This document shows positions 46,070 to 54,230 of a stretch of DNA of 64,000 nt, piece after piece; position 1 is the stretch's first letter, and every line of letters starts with the position of its first letter. This DNA comes from JALOAD01 sp023228995 [NCBI: Candidatus Muiribacterium halophilum] (GTDB lineage Bacteria > Muiribacteriota > Muiribacteriia > Muiribacteriales): contig JALOAD010000012.1 in NCBI GenBank assembly GCA_023228995.1, positions 11,933-75,932 of the forward strand, given 5' to 3'. The translations under genes were made by a program, and so were the position numbers. The notes beneath the pieces were generated by a model. It did not search any database and was not told the origin of the DNA. It saw only the letters and a program-made list of their open reading frames with translations.

Positions 46070-46813
46070 ATGAAAAAAGTAGGAATAATTGCAATTGCAT
46101 TTTTATTCGTATTTTCATTTGTTTCAAATTTTAATACTGTAACTATGATTGATGATCAAGAAATGTCTCAGATAACAGGTAAAGGTGGCAAAGGCGGTGG
46201 CGGTGGTGGTAGTTCTTATCAGCCTCCAGTAGATGCTGACGGACTTGCTAGCTGGGAATTTTATGATAAATTCATTACAGATTCAATTTATTATTGGAAT
46301 GGAGTTGATTATAGTTTTACAAATCCTAATGGTTATACTGATTCTGATTTTGATGGTCAAATTGATTGTAATGATTCTGTTGTAATTATCGAAACTCTTA
46401 AAAATATGGGTTATGATGTTCCAGAAACAACAGTTGATGGTATTTTTTACAATTATTATACTGATTCAGGTTATGATAAAGATGTTGAAGATTTTTATAC
46501 AAAACATGATTTTGATTATACTAAATCAAATCTTATACATGAAGAAGATCTTAAAGATGGTGACTGGTGGATGCTTGATAAAGGCGATTTAATATTCCTT
46601 GATTATGATAAAAATTTTGTATGGGATAATGCTGCAATATATCTTGGATGGTATGGTGGTTACACTAATGCTGCTATGATTGCTTCAGATTATCATGATA
46701 GAGTTCTTGTTGTTGATCTTGATGATGAAAACGAAATAATAAGTCTTGATATTGAATTTGGATATTCTGATTCAAAATCACTTGATTATTACAATATTGA
46801 AGATTATTTTTAA
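46070..46813 (+). CDS. secreted acidic NlpC/P60-like protein, probably inactive
   Basis: 247 aa. Signal peptide (about 1-22), then DDQEMSQITGKGGKGGGGGG (about 28-47), a Gly-rich linker, and an acidic domain rich in Asp and Tyr (about 60-247). The order GQIDCNDSVVIIETLKNMGY (Cys100), LDKGDLIFLDY and DNAAIYLGWYGG follows the NlpC/P60 cell-wall peptidase layout (D-C-S/x..., pGDLvfF, sHVGIYLG), but Asn187 stands where the catalytic His is expected. Assignment is by pattern only. RBS AGGAGGGG is the strongest in the window, suggesting high expression. Single-gene unit with its own promoter and terminator. Confidence 0.6.
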   Translation: MKKVGIIAIAFLFVFSFVSNFNTVTMIDDQEMSQITGKGGKGGGGGGSSYQPPVDADGLASWEFYDKFITDSIYYWNGVDYSFTNPNGYTDSDFDGQIDCNDSVVIIETLKNMGYDVPETTVDGIFYNYYTDSGYDKDVEDFYTKHDFDYTKSNLIHEEDLKDGDWWMLDKGDLIFLDYDKNFVWDNAAIYLGWYGGYTNAAMIASDYHDRVLVVDLDDENEIISLDIEFGYSDSKSLDYYNIEDYF

Positions 46814-46836
46814 CAGAAATTTATAATTTAAAATAT

Positions 46837-46866
46837 AAGCAGGTCATAATGGCCTGCTTTTTTTTA
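46837..46866 (+). terminator. rho-independent terminator
   Basis: AGCAGGTC pairs with GGCCTGCT (one G-U), loop ATAAT, followed by a run of Ts. The clearest intrinsic terminator in the window; it ends the secreted-protein transcript. Confidence 0.92.
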
Positions 46867-46885
46867 TTTTGATTGGAGTGAAATT

Positions 46886-48097
46886 ATGAAAAAAAGTTTT
46901 GTATTGTCTTTTGTTTTTTGTTTAATTATATTTTGTCATAGTGTTGAATTTGAAAATATAAGAAGTTTTATTCTTAGAGAAGAATATGGAAAAGCTCTTG
47001 ATATTATTAATTCCAAAATATCAGAAGACAGTAAAAACCGAGTACTTTATGAGTTGAGAGGTGATGTTTTTTTTCAAATAGAAGAATATCCAAGAGCTTT
47101 GGAAGATTATAAAAAAGCCTATAGATTATCTTTTGAAAAAAAGAATAGTGTTTTATTAAGAGAAAAATACAACAATGTACTCGATAAATTATATTTAAAA
47201 AGTTTATCTTCTTTTATAAAGAAAAATGATTTCAAAACTTTTGAAGTTAATTTACCTGGAAATTACAAAAAAAATGATTTTGAAAGAATAAATTTTAAAC
47301 ATAATTTTGTTTTTCAAGAATTAGGTAGAAAATCTATTGGTCCAAGAGCTTTTTGTGTAAGTAATAATAAAATATATGTAATTGATAATATGGATTATAA
47401 AATTTGTATTTTTGATAATAAAGGCGTTTTATTGAATTCATTTGGAGAAAAAGGTCTTTCAGAAGGAAGATTATTTAGACCTGTTGATATTGCTGCTAGC
47501 AAAAATAGGATTTTTGTTGCAGATATGTATAGAAATATTTTAAGAATAATTTGTTATAACGATAAGAGTGAGTTTTTATGGGAAAAAAAAATTATTCAGG
47601 TTGAACAGATTAATAATATAAAAGTAAATAATGAAATATTGTATATCAGTGGTGTTAAAGATAAAGATAAAACTACTTTGCTTTATGATATGGATGGAAA
47701 CTTAATAGGTTTAAAAAATACTTATTATGAAGATATTAAAATTGAATCTATAAAAGGTAATATAATTGAATTATCCGATAATATTCTTAAAAAAGTGTTT
47801 GAATTAAATTATCCTGACAATGCTATTACAAGAGGTCTTATATATGCGAATAAGGATTTTTTTATATTATCTGTTAAAGTTTTAAAAGATAAAAAAGAAA
47901 AAGAATATTTATATGAACAGATTGTTTATAAAATTGATTATTCAGGTAAAATAATTAAAACTTTATGTTTTAATTCTGAATTATTTGGAAATATTGATAG
48001 AAACACAAAATATTTTTACAATCAAGATGAAAATTCTCTTTATATATCTAATATTGAAAAGAATAAATTTAATGTTTTGAAATTTAGAGATTTTTAA
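46886..48097 (+). CDS. secreted TPR plus beta-propeller (NHL-like) protein
   Basis: 403 aa. Signal peptide MKKSFVLSFVFCLIIFCHS, two TPRs (about 20-95: LYELRGDVFFQIEEYPRALEDY), then a propeller-like region (about 150-400) with NHL-type strands such as IYVIDNMDYKICIFDNKG and SFGEKGLSEGRLFRPVDIAA. Later blades are degenerate. Same module types as the protein at 11.0 kb in reverse order and without its C-terminal anchor. Role unknown; probably an envelope protein. Confidence 0.72.
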   Translation: MKKSFVLSFVFCLIIFCHSVEFENIRSFILREEYGKALDIINSKISEDSKNRVLYELRGDVFFQIEEYPRALEDYKKAYRLSFEKKNSVLLREKYNNVLDKLYLKSLSSFIKKNDFKTFEVNLPGNYKKNDFERINFKHNFVFQELGRKSIGPRAFCVSNNKIYVIDNMDYKICIFDNKGVLLNSFGEKGLSEGRLFRPVDIAASKNRIFVADMYRNILRIICYNDKSEFLWEKKIIQVEQINNIKVNNEILYISGVKDKDKTTLLYDMDGNLIGLKNTYYEDIKIESIKGNIIELSDNILKKVFELNYPDNAITRGLIYANKDFFILSVKVLKDKKEKEYLYEQIVYKIDYSGKIIKTLCFNSELFGNIDRNTKYFYNQDENSLYISNIEKNKFNVLKFRDF

Positions 48098-48105
48098 ACT
48101 ATAAT
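48077..48105 (+). promoter_or_regulatory. strong leaderless-type promoter of the Nudix gene
   Basis: TTGAAA (48077-48082), 17-base spacer, TATAAT (48100-48105), then 6 bases to ATG 48112. The promoter overlaps the end of the preceding gene. There is no Shine-Dalgarno; transcription should start at the ATG. Confidence 0.72.
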
Positions 48106-48111
48106 TTAAAA

Positions 48112-48549
48112 ATGCTTAGAGTTAGAATTGCGATTGTCATAATGCATAATAATAAATTACTTTTGGTCAAACACAAAAAAGGTGACCGTGAATACTGGCT
48201 TCTTCCTGGTGGTGGACTTGAAGAAAATGAAACTGTTGAAGCTTGTGCTGTGAGAGAAATAAGAGAGGAAACAGGACTTAATATTTCTCTTGGCAAACTT
48301 ATATTTACCAGCGAATCAATTAATCCTAATGGAAAAAAGCATATTGTAAATTTGTATTTTCAAGGTTTTTTAAAAGAGAGAGAGATTAATATTTGTATTC
48401 AGGATAGAGATATAATAGATGCTAAATTCATTGATATTCATAAAATAGACGAAATAACAATATATCCAAACATAAAAAAAGAACTAACCGATGCGTGGAG
48501 AAAAGATTTTTCACATGATGTTAGACATTTAGGAAACAGGTGGGAGTAA
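48112..48549 (+). CDS. Nudix hydrolase
   Basis: 145 aa. Complete Nudix box GGLEENETVEACAVREIREETGL (residues about 39-61; pattern G-x5-E-x7-R-E-x2-E-E-x-G), preceded by EYWLLPGGG. Hydrolyses a nucleoside diphosphate linked to another group; substrate unknown. Its stop overlaps the next gene's alternative GTG start, and the two are probably co-transcribed. Confidence 0.93.
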   Translation: MLRVRIAIVIMHNNKLLLVKHKKGDREYWLLPGGGLEENETVEACAVREIREETGLNISLGKLIFTSESINPNGKKHIVNLYFQGFLKEREINICIQDRDIIDAKFIDIHKIDEITIYPNIKKELTDAWRKDFSHDVRHLGNRWE

Positions 48550-48551
48550 AA

Positions 48552-51104
48552 ATGCTTTTAAAGAAAAAATACAATGTTTTAATAAAAGAGTATGAAGAAA
48601 AAATGAAATTACGTCCTGATGATGTAAATACTCTTTATAATTTAGGTAAACTTTATGAACTTAAAGGCAGGTTTGAGGAAGCAGTTAGTGTTTTTCAAAA
48701 AGCGTCAAATTTTAAACCTGATGATGTTAATATAAAAATATCTATTGGTGATATTCAAGCAAAAACTGAAATGTTTAATATTGCACTTGATACTTATAAA
48801 AAAGCTCTTAATATGAATTCTAAAAATACTCAACTTCATATAAAGATTGGTAATATATACAGAAAACTTAAAAAAGATGATGATGCTATAATTTGCTATA
48901 ACAATGCAATAAAATATGATAGAAACTGTTTTTATGCTTATATTAATCTTGCACAGATATTTTTTGAAAAAGATCTTCTTGATGTTTCACTTATGAATAT
49001 AAAAAAAGCTATATCAATAAATACAAATTATTCTTATGCACATTTTCTTATGGCGAAAGTTTATGAAAAACAGGGTGAATATTCAAAAGCAATGCTTGAG
49101 TATAATAAAACAATTCTTATAAATCCTGATGATGTTTATGCTATTTCAAGACTTGGTTATATTTATATGGAAAACAAAGAGCAGGCTAAAGCTATGAAAT
49201 ATTGTCAAAGAGCTATAATAAAAGATCCTGACAATGTATATGCTCATTATAATTATGGATTAGTTCTTCTTAAAACAGGTAATTTTAATGACGCAGTTAC
49301 TGAGCTAAAAAAAGTTTCTAATATCAATGCTGATGTTAATGATGTAAGTTATCATCTTGCAACTGCTTATAATGAGCTTGAATTATTTGATTCTGCTATA
49401 AATATTCTTGAAAAAGTAAAAGATAAAAGTTTTTCTGAATATCTTCTTCTTGGAAATATTTATAAAAGAAAAAATGATTTTATAAATGCTGAAAAAATAT
49501 TTCTAAAAAGTCTAACTATAAATCCTATGAGTGGAGAAGTTTATTATAATCTCTCTACAATTGAAAAAGCTAGGGGTAAAGTTAAAAAAGCAGTTGATTA
49601 TCTTAATAAAGCAATTGAAATTGATAATGAAAACTATAAAGCATATAATCTTCTTGGAGATATTAATTCTGAAAAAGGTGATTATGATGAAGCTGTTAAA
49701 TTATGGAAAAAAGCAGATTCTTTAAAAACAGAAGATGAAGGTGCAAATCCTTTATTTGAAGATAAGTCTAATATTGACGAGGATATTCAAAGATTGCGAC
49801 AAGCACTTCTTATGGAATCTAATTCTTCAAAATTACATTATGAACTTGCATGTCTTTTAAAAAACAAAGGAAGACTTGAAGAAGCTATACAGGAATTTCA
49901 AAAAGTTCTTGAACTTGAACCTTCAGATCAGCATGCACAATATTATCTTGAAATTATTCTTAAAAAAAAGGGTTATTATCATAATGAAATACTTAAAATA
50001 GAGCAAAAGCTTGTCAAAGAACCTGAAAATGTTAAATTTATATTTGAGCTTGGTAAAATATGTCGAAAAAATGGGGATATTGAAAGAGCAATACTTGAAT
50101 GGGAAAAAGCAATTGCTATTGATCCTGAACTTGCAGAAGCATATACTGAACTTGCTTATGCTTATAAAGCAAAAGGTGATTCATCTAAAGCATGTAGATT
50201 TTTTGAAATTGCTTTGGAAGTTGAACCTGAAAATAAAGAAGCAGCACTAAGTCTTGCAAAACTATATAAAAACACCGGAAAACTTGAGGATTCTGCAAAT
50301 ATCCTAAAAAGAATGATAAAGGTAGAAAGTAATTTTGATTTTAATTATCAGCTTGGTCTTGTTTATAAGATGATGGGAAAATTTGATCTTGCTCTTTTAT
50401 ATTTTGAATTTGCTTTTAAACATGAAAAAAAGCATGAGGATCTTCTTTATAATATGGCTTATATATTTTTCAAACTTAAAGAATATGAAAAAGCTATATT
50501 ATTTGCAGAAAAAGTTATAGAACTTAATATAGAATCAGGTTCAGCTTATTATATTATTGGTAATATTCATAAAATCAGAAATGATAATGAAAAAGCTGCT
50601 TTTTATCTTAAAAAAGCTGTAACAAAAAATCCAGAAGATCAGTTTGGACATTATCTTCTTGGTATAGTTCATAAAACTATGGGTGAAAGTGAATCTGCTG
50701 TTAAAGCTTTTCAGAAAGCTATAAATCTTAATTCAGAAGATATTTATGCTCATACAAATCTTGGTATGCTTTATTATGATGCGGGTTCTCTTGATGATGC
50801 TATTCGAGAATTTCACAAAGCAATGATAATTAATCCTGAAGATGATCTTGTACTTTATAATCTTGGACTTGCATACTATGACAAAAAAATGCTTGAAAAT
50901 GCAATTTCTGTATGGAAAAAACATATTATGATAAAACCTGATGATCCTTATGTTCACTATAATCTTGGTTATGCTTATGAGGAAGTTGGTATGCTTAAAG
51001 ATGCTATTGATTCATGGGAAAAAGCTATAACTCTTGTTGATGATAGTTCAAGATTGGGTAAATTTGCCAAAGAAGCAATAAAAAATGCTCATCATTCACT
51101 TTAA
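48552..51104 (+). CDS. large tetratricopeptide repeat protein
   Basis: 850 aa, with about 24 TPRs almost end to end (e.g. VNTLYNLGKLYELKGRFEEA, AHYNYGLVLLKTGNFNDAV, AHTNLGMLYYDAGSLDDAI). A short non-TPR linker lies near residues 395-415. No signal peptide or membrane helix, so probably cytoplasmic, unlike the other TPR proteins in the window. ATG 48552 follows GGTGGGAG; GTG 48540 is less likely. Partner unknown. TPR arrays this long are scaffolds or O-GlcNAc-transferase-like proteins, but no catalytic domain is present. Confidence 0.88.
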   Translation: MLLKKKYNVLIKEYEEKMKLRPDDVNTLYNLGKLYELKGRFEEAVSVFQKASNFKPDDVNIKISIGDIQAKTEMFNIALDTYKKALNMNSKNTQLHIKIGNIYRKLKKDDDAIICYNNAIKYDRNCFYAYINLAQIFFEKDLLDVSLMNIKKAISINTNYSYAHFLMAKVYEKQGEYSKAMLEYNKTILINPDDVYAISRLGYIYMENKEQAKAMKYCQRAIIKDPDNVYAHYNYGLVLLKTGNFNDAVTELKKVSNINADVNDVSYHLATAYNELELFDSAINILEKVKDKSFSEYLLLGNIYKRKNDFINAEKIFLKSLTINPMSGEVYYNLSTIEKARGKVKKAVDYLNKAIEIDNENYKAYNLLGDINSEKGDYDEAVKLWKKADSLKTEDEGANPLFEDKSNIDEDIQRLRQALLMESNSSKLHYELACLLKNKGRLEEAIQEFQKVLELEPSDQHAQYYLEIILKKKGYYHNEILKIEQKLVKEPENVKFIFELGKICRKNGDIERAILEWEKAIAIDPELAEAYTELAYAYKAKGDSSKACRFFEIALEVEPENKEAALSLAKLYKNTGKLEDSANILKRMIKVESNFDFNYQLGLVYKMMGKFDLALLYFEFAFKHEKKHEDLLYNMAYIFFKLKEYEKAILFAEKVIELNIESGSAYYIIGNIHKIRNDNEKAAFYLKKAVTKNPEDQFGHYLLGIVHKTMGESESAVKAFQKAINLNSEDIYAHTNLGMLYYDAGSLDDAIREFHKAMIINPEDDLVLYNLGLAYYDKKMLENAISVWKKHIMIKPDDPYVHYNLGYAYEEVGMLKDAIDSWEKAITLVDDSSRLGKFAKEAIKNAHHSL

Positions 51105-51118
51105 ATCTTTAACCCACA

Positions 51119-51138
51119 AACCATAAATGGTTTTATTA
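51119..51138 (+). terminator. weak hairpin terminator after the TPR gene
   Basis: AACCA/TGGTT stem (51119-51132) with a TAAA loop followed by TTATTATT. Short stem, so low confidence; it separates the TPR gene from the mnmA promoter. Confidence 0.4.
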
Positions 51139-51139
51139 T

Positions 51140-51168
51140 TTGACAAGTTTTTTATATTTTATTATTAT
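51140..51168 (+). promoter_or_regulatory. consensus promoter of mnmA
   Basis: Perfect TTGACA (51140-51145), 17-base spacer, TATTAT (51163-51168). Start of transcription expected near 51175, giving a leader of about 23 bases with AGGAG before TTG 51198. Confidence 0.8.
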
Positions 51169-51197
51169 ATACACTGCTAAAATACTAGGAGTTGACA

Positions 51198-52250
51198 TTG
51201 AAAAAAGTTATTATTGGTATGAGTGGTGGAGTTGATTCTTCTGTTGGTGCTGTTTTGTTAAAGGAACAAGGTTTTGAGGTTACAGGAATTACTTTTAAAT
51301 TATATACAAAATGTGAAAATTTATGCTGTTCTGATAAATCTGTATTAGATGCACAAGATGTTTGTAAAAGGCTTGATATAAAACATTTTTCTTCAAATTA
51401 TGAAGAAGATTTTGAAAACAAAGTAGTTTTAAATTTTATAGATGAATATACAAATGGTTTTACTCCTAATCCTTGTGTTGAATGCAATAGGTCGATAAAA
51501 TTTAAGCATCTTATTGCTGAGGCTAATAAGCTTGGAATAGATTATATTTCGACTGGTCATTATTGCAATATTGAATATATTGATGGTTGTTTTGTAATTA
51601 TGGAAGGTTTTGATTCTAATAAAGATCAGAGTTATTTTTTATATGCGATTAAGGAAGAATGGCTTTCAAGAATTATTTTCCCTTTGGGGAATTTTTCAAA
51701 ACCTATGATTAGAGAAAAAGCTAAAAAAAACAATCTTGAAAGGGTTAAAGATAAAAAAGATTCTTATGAGATTTGTTTTATTAATGGTTCTTATAAAGAT
51801 TTTCTTAAAGAAAGACTTGGAGAAATGCCTGGTGATATTATTTTTTATCCTGAAAATAAAATTATTGGAAAGCATAATGGTATATATAATTTTACGGTTG
51901 GACAGTCAAGAGGTCTTAATATTGCGTGGAGTCATAGATTATATGTTAAAAGCATACATGCTAAAAAAAATATTGTTTATGTATCAAAAGAAGAGGATAT
52001 TTTTGCAAAGTCTTTTTTAATTGAAAACTGTAATATTTTTAGTATATTTTATAAAAGGTATAGTAAAGAATCTTATTTTAGTGTTAAAATAAGGCATTAT
52101 AGTAAAAAGCATAATTGTCGTGTTAGTATAATTGATGAAAAAACTCTTTATATTGTTCTTGAAGAAAGTGTAAAAGCTATTACGCCTGGTCAGTCTGCTG
52201 TGATTTATCAGGATAATATTGTGCTTGCAGGGGGGGTGATATATAATTAA
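51198..52250 (+). CDS. mnmA: tRNA 2-thiouridylase MnmA
   Basis: 350 aa; thiolates U34 of tRNAs for Lys, Glu and Gln. PP-loop IGMSGGVDSSVGAVLL at the N-terminus; first catalytic cysteine in NPCVECNRSIKF (about 93-104); STGHYC; KDQSYFLYAI; second cysteine in YEICFIN (about 193); C-terminal TVGQSRGL and ITPGQSAVIYQ. TTG 51198 follows AGGAG at the right distance; TTG 51192 is an alternative. Complete. Confidence 0.95.
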   Translation: MKKVIIGMSGGVDSSVGAVLLKEQGFEVTGITFKLYTKCENLCCSDKSVLDAQDVCKRLDIKHFSSNYEEDFENKVVLNFIDEYTNGFTPNPCVECNRSIKFKHLIAEANKLGIDYISTGHYCNIEYIDGCFVIMEGFDSNKDQSYFLYAIKEEWLSRIIFPLGNFSKPMIREKAKKNNLERVKDKKDSYEICFINGSYKDFLKERLGEMPGDIIFYPENKIIGKHNGIYNFTVGQSRGLNIAWSHRLYVKSIHAKKNIVYVSKEEDIFAKSFLIENCNIFSIFYKRYSKESYFSVKIRHYSKKHNCRVSIIDEKTLYIVLEESVKAITPGQSAVIYQDNIVLAGGVIYN

Positions 52251-52333
52251 GAATTAAAAATTAAAAATTAAAAATTAAGAATTAAAAAAACAGTATAGAG
52301 ACGGTATGTTAGTGTTTTTAAGCTTTTATATGT

Positions 52334-52377
52334 ACTTATACGCTTTACATACTGAACTTGTACGCTTTATATACCGA
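52334..52377. repeat. two tandem 22-bp repeats upstream of the fumarase genes
   Basis: ACTTATACGCTTTACATACT and two more bases at 52334-52355, then a second copy at 52356-52377 differing at 3 of 22 positions. Position before fumarase suggests a regulator binding site, but no promoter is clear. The stretch before (52251-52290) is a simple TTAAAAA repeat. Confidence 0.6.
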
Positions 52378-52426
52378 TTTATTTGCACTTATACATTTTT
52401 ATTATTTAAATAGGAAATATTTAAAA

Positions 52427-53266
52427 TTGAATTTAGAAGAAAAAATAAAAAATGATATTTATAAAAGTGTTTTAAAATCTTCAATTTCTCTTGAAGATAA
52501 TTATATAGATTTTATTAAATCTAAAATTAATAATTCTCAAATATCTAAAGAGAGATTTTTCTTAAGAAAAATAATTGAAAATTCAAAAATTGCTGAGTGT
52601 AAAGAATGGCCATTATGTCAGGATACGGGTTTTTTAACATTTTATATAAAACTTCCTAAATGGTTTCAAAATGGTTATTTATTAAAAAATATTATTGATA
52701 ATTCTTTAATTAAATTATGGAAAGATAAAGGTTTTAGAAATTCTGTAATTGGTAATAATGGTGTAAATACTGATAATAATCTTCCTGCTAAATATTATTT
52801 TGATTTTTCAAATGAGGATAAACTTGATATTAGTTATATTATAAAAGGTGGTGGAAGTGAAAATGTATCATTGCTTTTAACATTAATTCCTAATATTGAA
52901 GAGGATGAATTTGTTGAAAAAGTTAGTTGTGAAATATTAAATAAAGCTAATTCAAAAGCTTGTCCTCCTTATTTTATTGGAATTGGTAAGGGTGGAAGTG
53001 TTGAAAGTAGTTCTATTAATGCTAGAAAAGCTTTAATTGATATTGATTTTAAAAATATGAATAATATTGAAAGTAAAATTTGTGAAAAGTTAAATCTATC
53101 AAATATTGGGTTATTTGGTACAAAATATGGTGATACAGTTTTTTTTGTTAAAATAATAGAAGATTTTAGTCATATAGCAAATAATATAGTTAGTATTGCT
53201 ATAAATTGTCATAGTCTTAGAAGAGGTAAAGTAATTTATACTAGAGAATATAATGAAAATTCATAG
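52427..53266 (+). CDS. class I fumarate hydratase (or related Fe-S hydro-lyase), alpha subunit
   Basis: 279 aa, the normal size of two-subunit fumarase/L-tartrate dehydratase alpha chains. [4Fe-4S] ligands in PLCQDTG (about 61-67), KACPPYFIGIGKGG (about 183-196) and AINCHSLRR (about 264-272); GGGSEN near 145. TTG 52427 is chosen because AGGAAAT lies upstream and the size fits; an in-frame start at 52358 adds a non-conserved hydrophobic stretch. Fumarase is the default; tartrate dehydratase cannot be excluded. Confidence 0.88.
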   Translation: MNLEEKIKNDIYKSVLKSSISLEDNYIDFIKSKINNSQISKERFFLRKIIENSKIAECKEWPLCQDTGFLTFYIKLPKWFQNGYLLKNIIDNSLIKLWKDKGFRNSVIGNNGVNTDNNLPAKYYFDFSNEDKLDISYIIKGGGSENVSLLLTLIPNIEEDEFVEKVSCEILNKANSKACPPYFIGIGKGGSVESSSINARKALIDIDFKNMNNIESKICEKLNLSNIGLFGTKYGDTVFFVKIIEDFSHIANNIVSIAINCHSLRRGKVIYTREYNENS

Positions 53267-53735
53267 ATTAAATATTCCTTTAATTAATTATAATATTTTA
53301 AAAAATATAGAAAACGATGATTTTGTATATGTTTCTGGAAAAGTCTATATTATGCGTGATAGAGCTCATAAAAGATATATAAAAGAAAATAAACATATTA
53401 TTGATTTTAATGGTTCTGCTATTTATTATGCTGGGCCGACTCAAAATGGAATTACAGGTCCGACCACTTCTTCGAGAATGGATAAATATACTGAATATTT
53501 TGCAGATAAAGGCGTTAAAATTTTTATTGGAAAGGGTGAAAGAGATAATTTTCTTTTAAAAAAAATATATTTAAAAAATAATTCTTTATATCTGACTACT
53601 TTTGGTGGTATTGCTTCATATTTGACTAAAAAAACAAAAAATCTTAAACTTGTATGCTATGAAGATCTTGGTTGTGAAGCAATTTATGAAGTTGATTTGA
53701 AAAATTTTCCGTGTATTTGTAGTAAACATACTTAA
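53253..53735 (+). CDS. class I fumarate hydratase (or related hydro-lyase), beta subunit
   Basis: 160 aa. Family pattern: SGKVYIMRDRAHKR, AIYYAGPTQ (residues about 58-66), GPTTSSRMDKY, KGVKIFIGKGE and YEDLGCEAIYEVDL. The Arg-Asp-x-Ala-His stretch and the GPTTSSRMD loop bind substrate. Overlaps the alpha subunit by 14 bases, so the two are coupled. Complete the C4 hydration of the TCA cycle. Confidence 0.9.
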   Translation: MKIHRLNIPLINYNILKNIENDDFVYVSGKVYIMRDRAHKRYIKENKHIIDFNGSAIYYAGPTQNGITGPTTSSRMDKYTEYFADKGVKIFIGKGERDNFLLKKIYLKNNSLYLTTFGGIASYLTKKTKNLKLVCYEDLGCEAIYEVDLKNFPCICSKHT

Positions 53736-53853
53736 ATATTGAAATATAATTCAGAATAATATACTATTTAATTTATAATACTATTATTTATTTAAAGTGT
53801 TGAATTGAGATTTTTATACAATTCTTACTCTTTTATTCTTTGAGGTACAAAAA

Positions 53854-54228
53854 ATGTTAGGTTTAAAATTATTAGTTCTTGATGATGATGATGTTATTAG
53901 GGAAAATATGCTTGCTTATCTTGAAGATGAAGGTTTTAATGTAACGGGTTGTTCAAGTGGTGAATATGCTCTTAATCTACTAAAAAAACAATGTTTTGAT
54001 GCTGGTATAATTGATATGAGACTGCCTGGTATTGATGGTTCTGAATTCATTATAAAAGCTCATAATATTAATTCAAAGATGAGATTTGTTATTCATGCAG
54101 GAACTACGAATTTTGTTTTATCAGATGAATTAAAAAATATTGGTATTAAGTCTAAGCAAGTTTTGTTGAAACCGGTTAAAAATATGGAAGATATAATTTA
54201 TACTTTAAAAATTGTTATGGAGGATTGA
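53854..54228 (+). CDS. stand-alone response regulator receiver protein
   Basis: 124 aa, receiver domain only. Acidic pocket LDDDD near 9-13, phospho-acceptor Asp54 in IIDMRLPGIDG, Lys in LLKPVK. At the switch position, where Thr/Ser is usual (FVI-x-A), it has His. Overlaps the hybrid kinase gene, its likely partner; the kinase's C-terminal receiver could relay to it. Nothing like a promoter stands out in 53736-53853. Confidence 0.88.
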   Translation: MLGLKLLVLDDDDVIRENMLAYLEDEGFNVTGCSSGEYALNLLKKQCFDAGIIDMRLPGIDGSEFIIKAHNINSKMRFVIHAGTTNFVLSDELKNIGIKSKQVLLKPVKNMEDIIYTLKIVMED

Positions 54229-54230
54229 TA

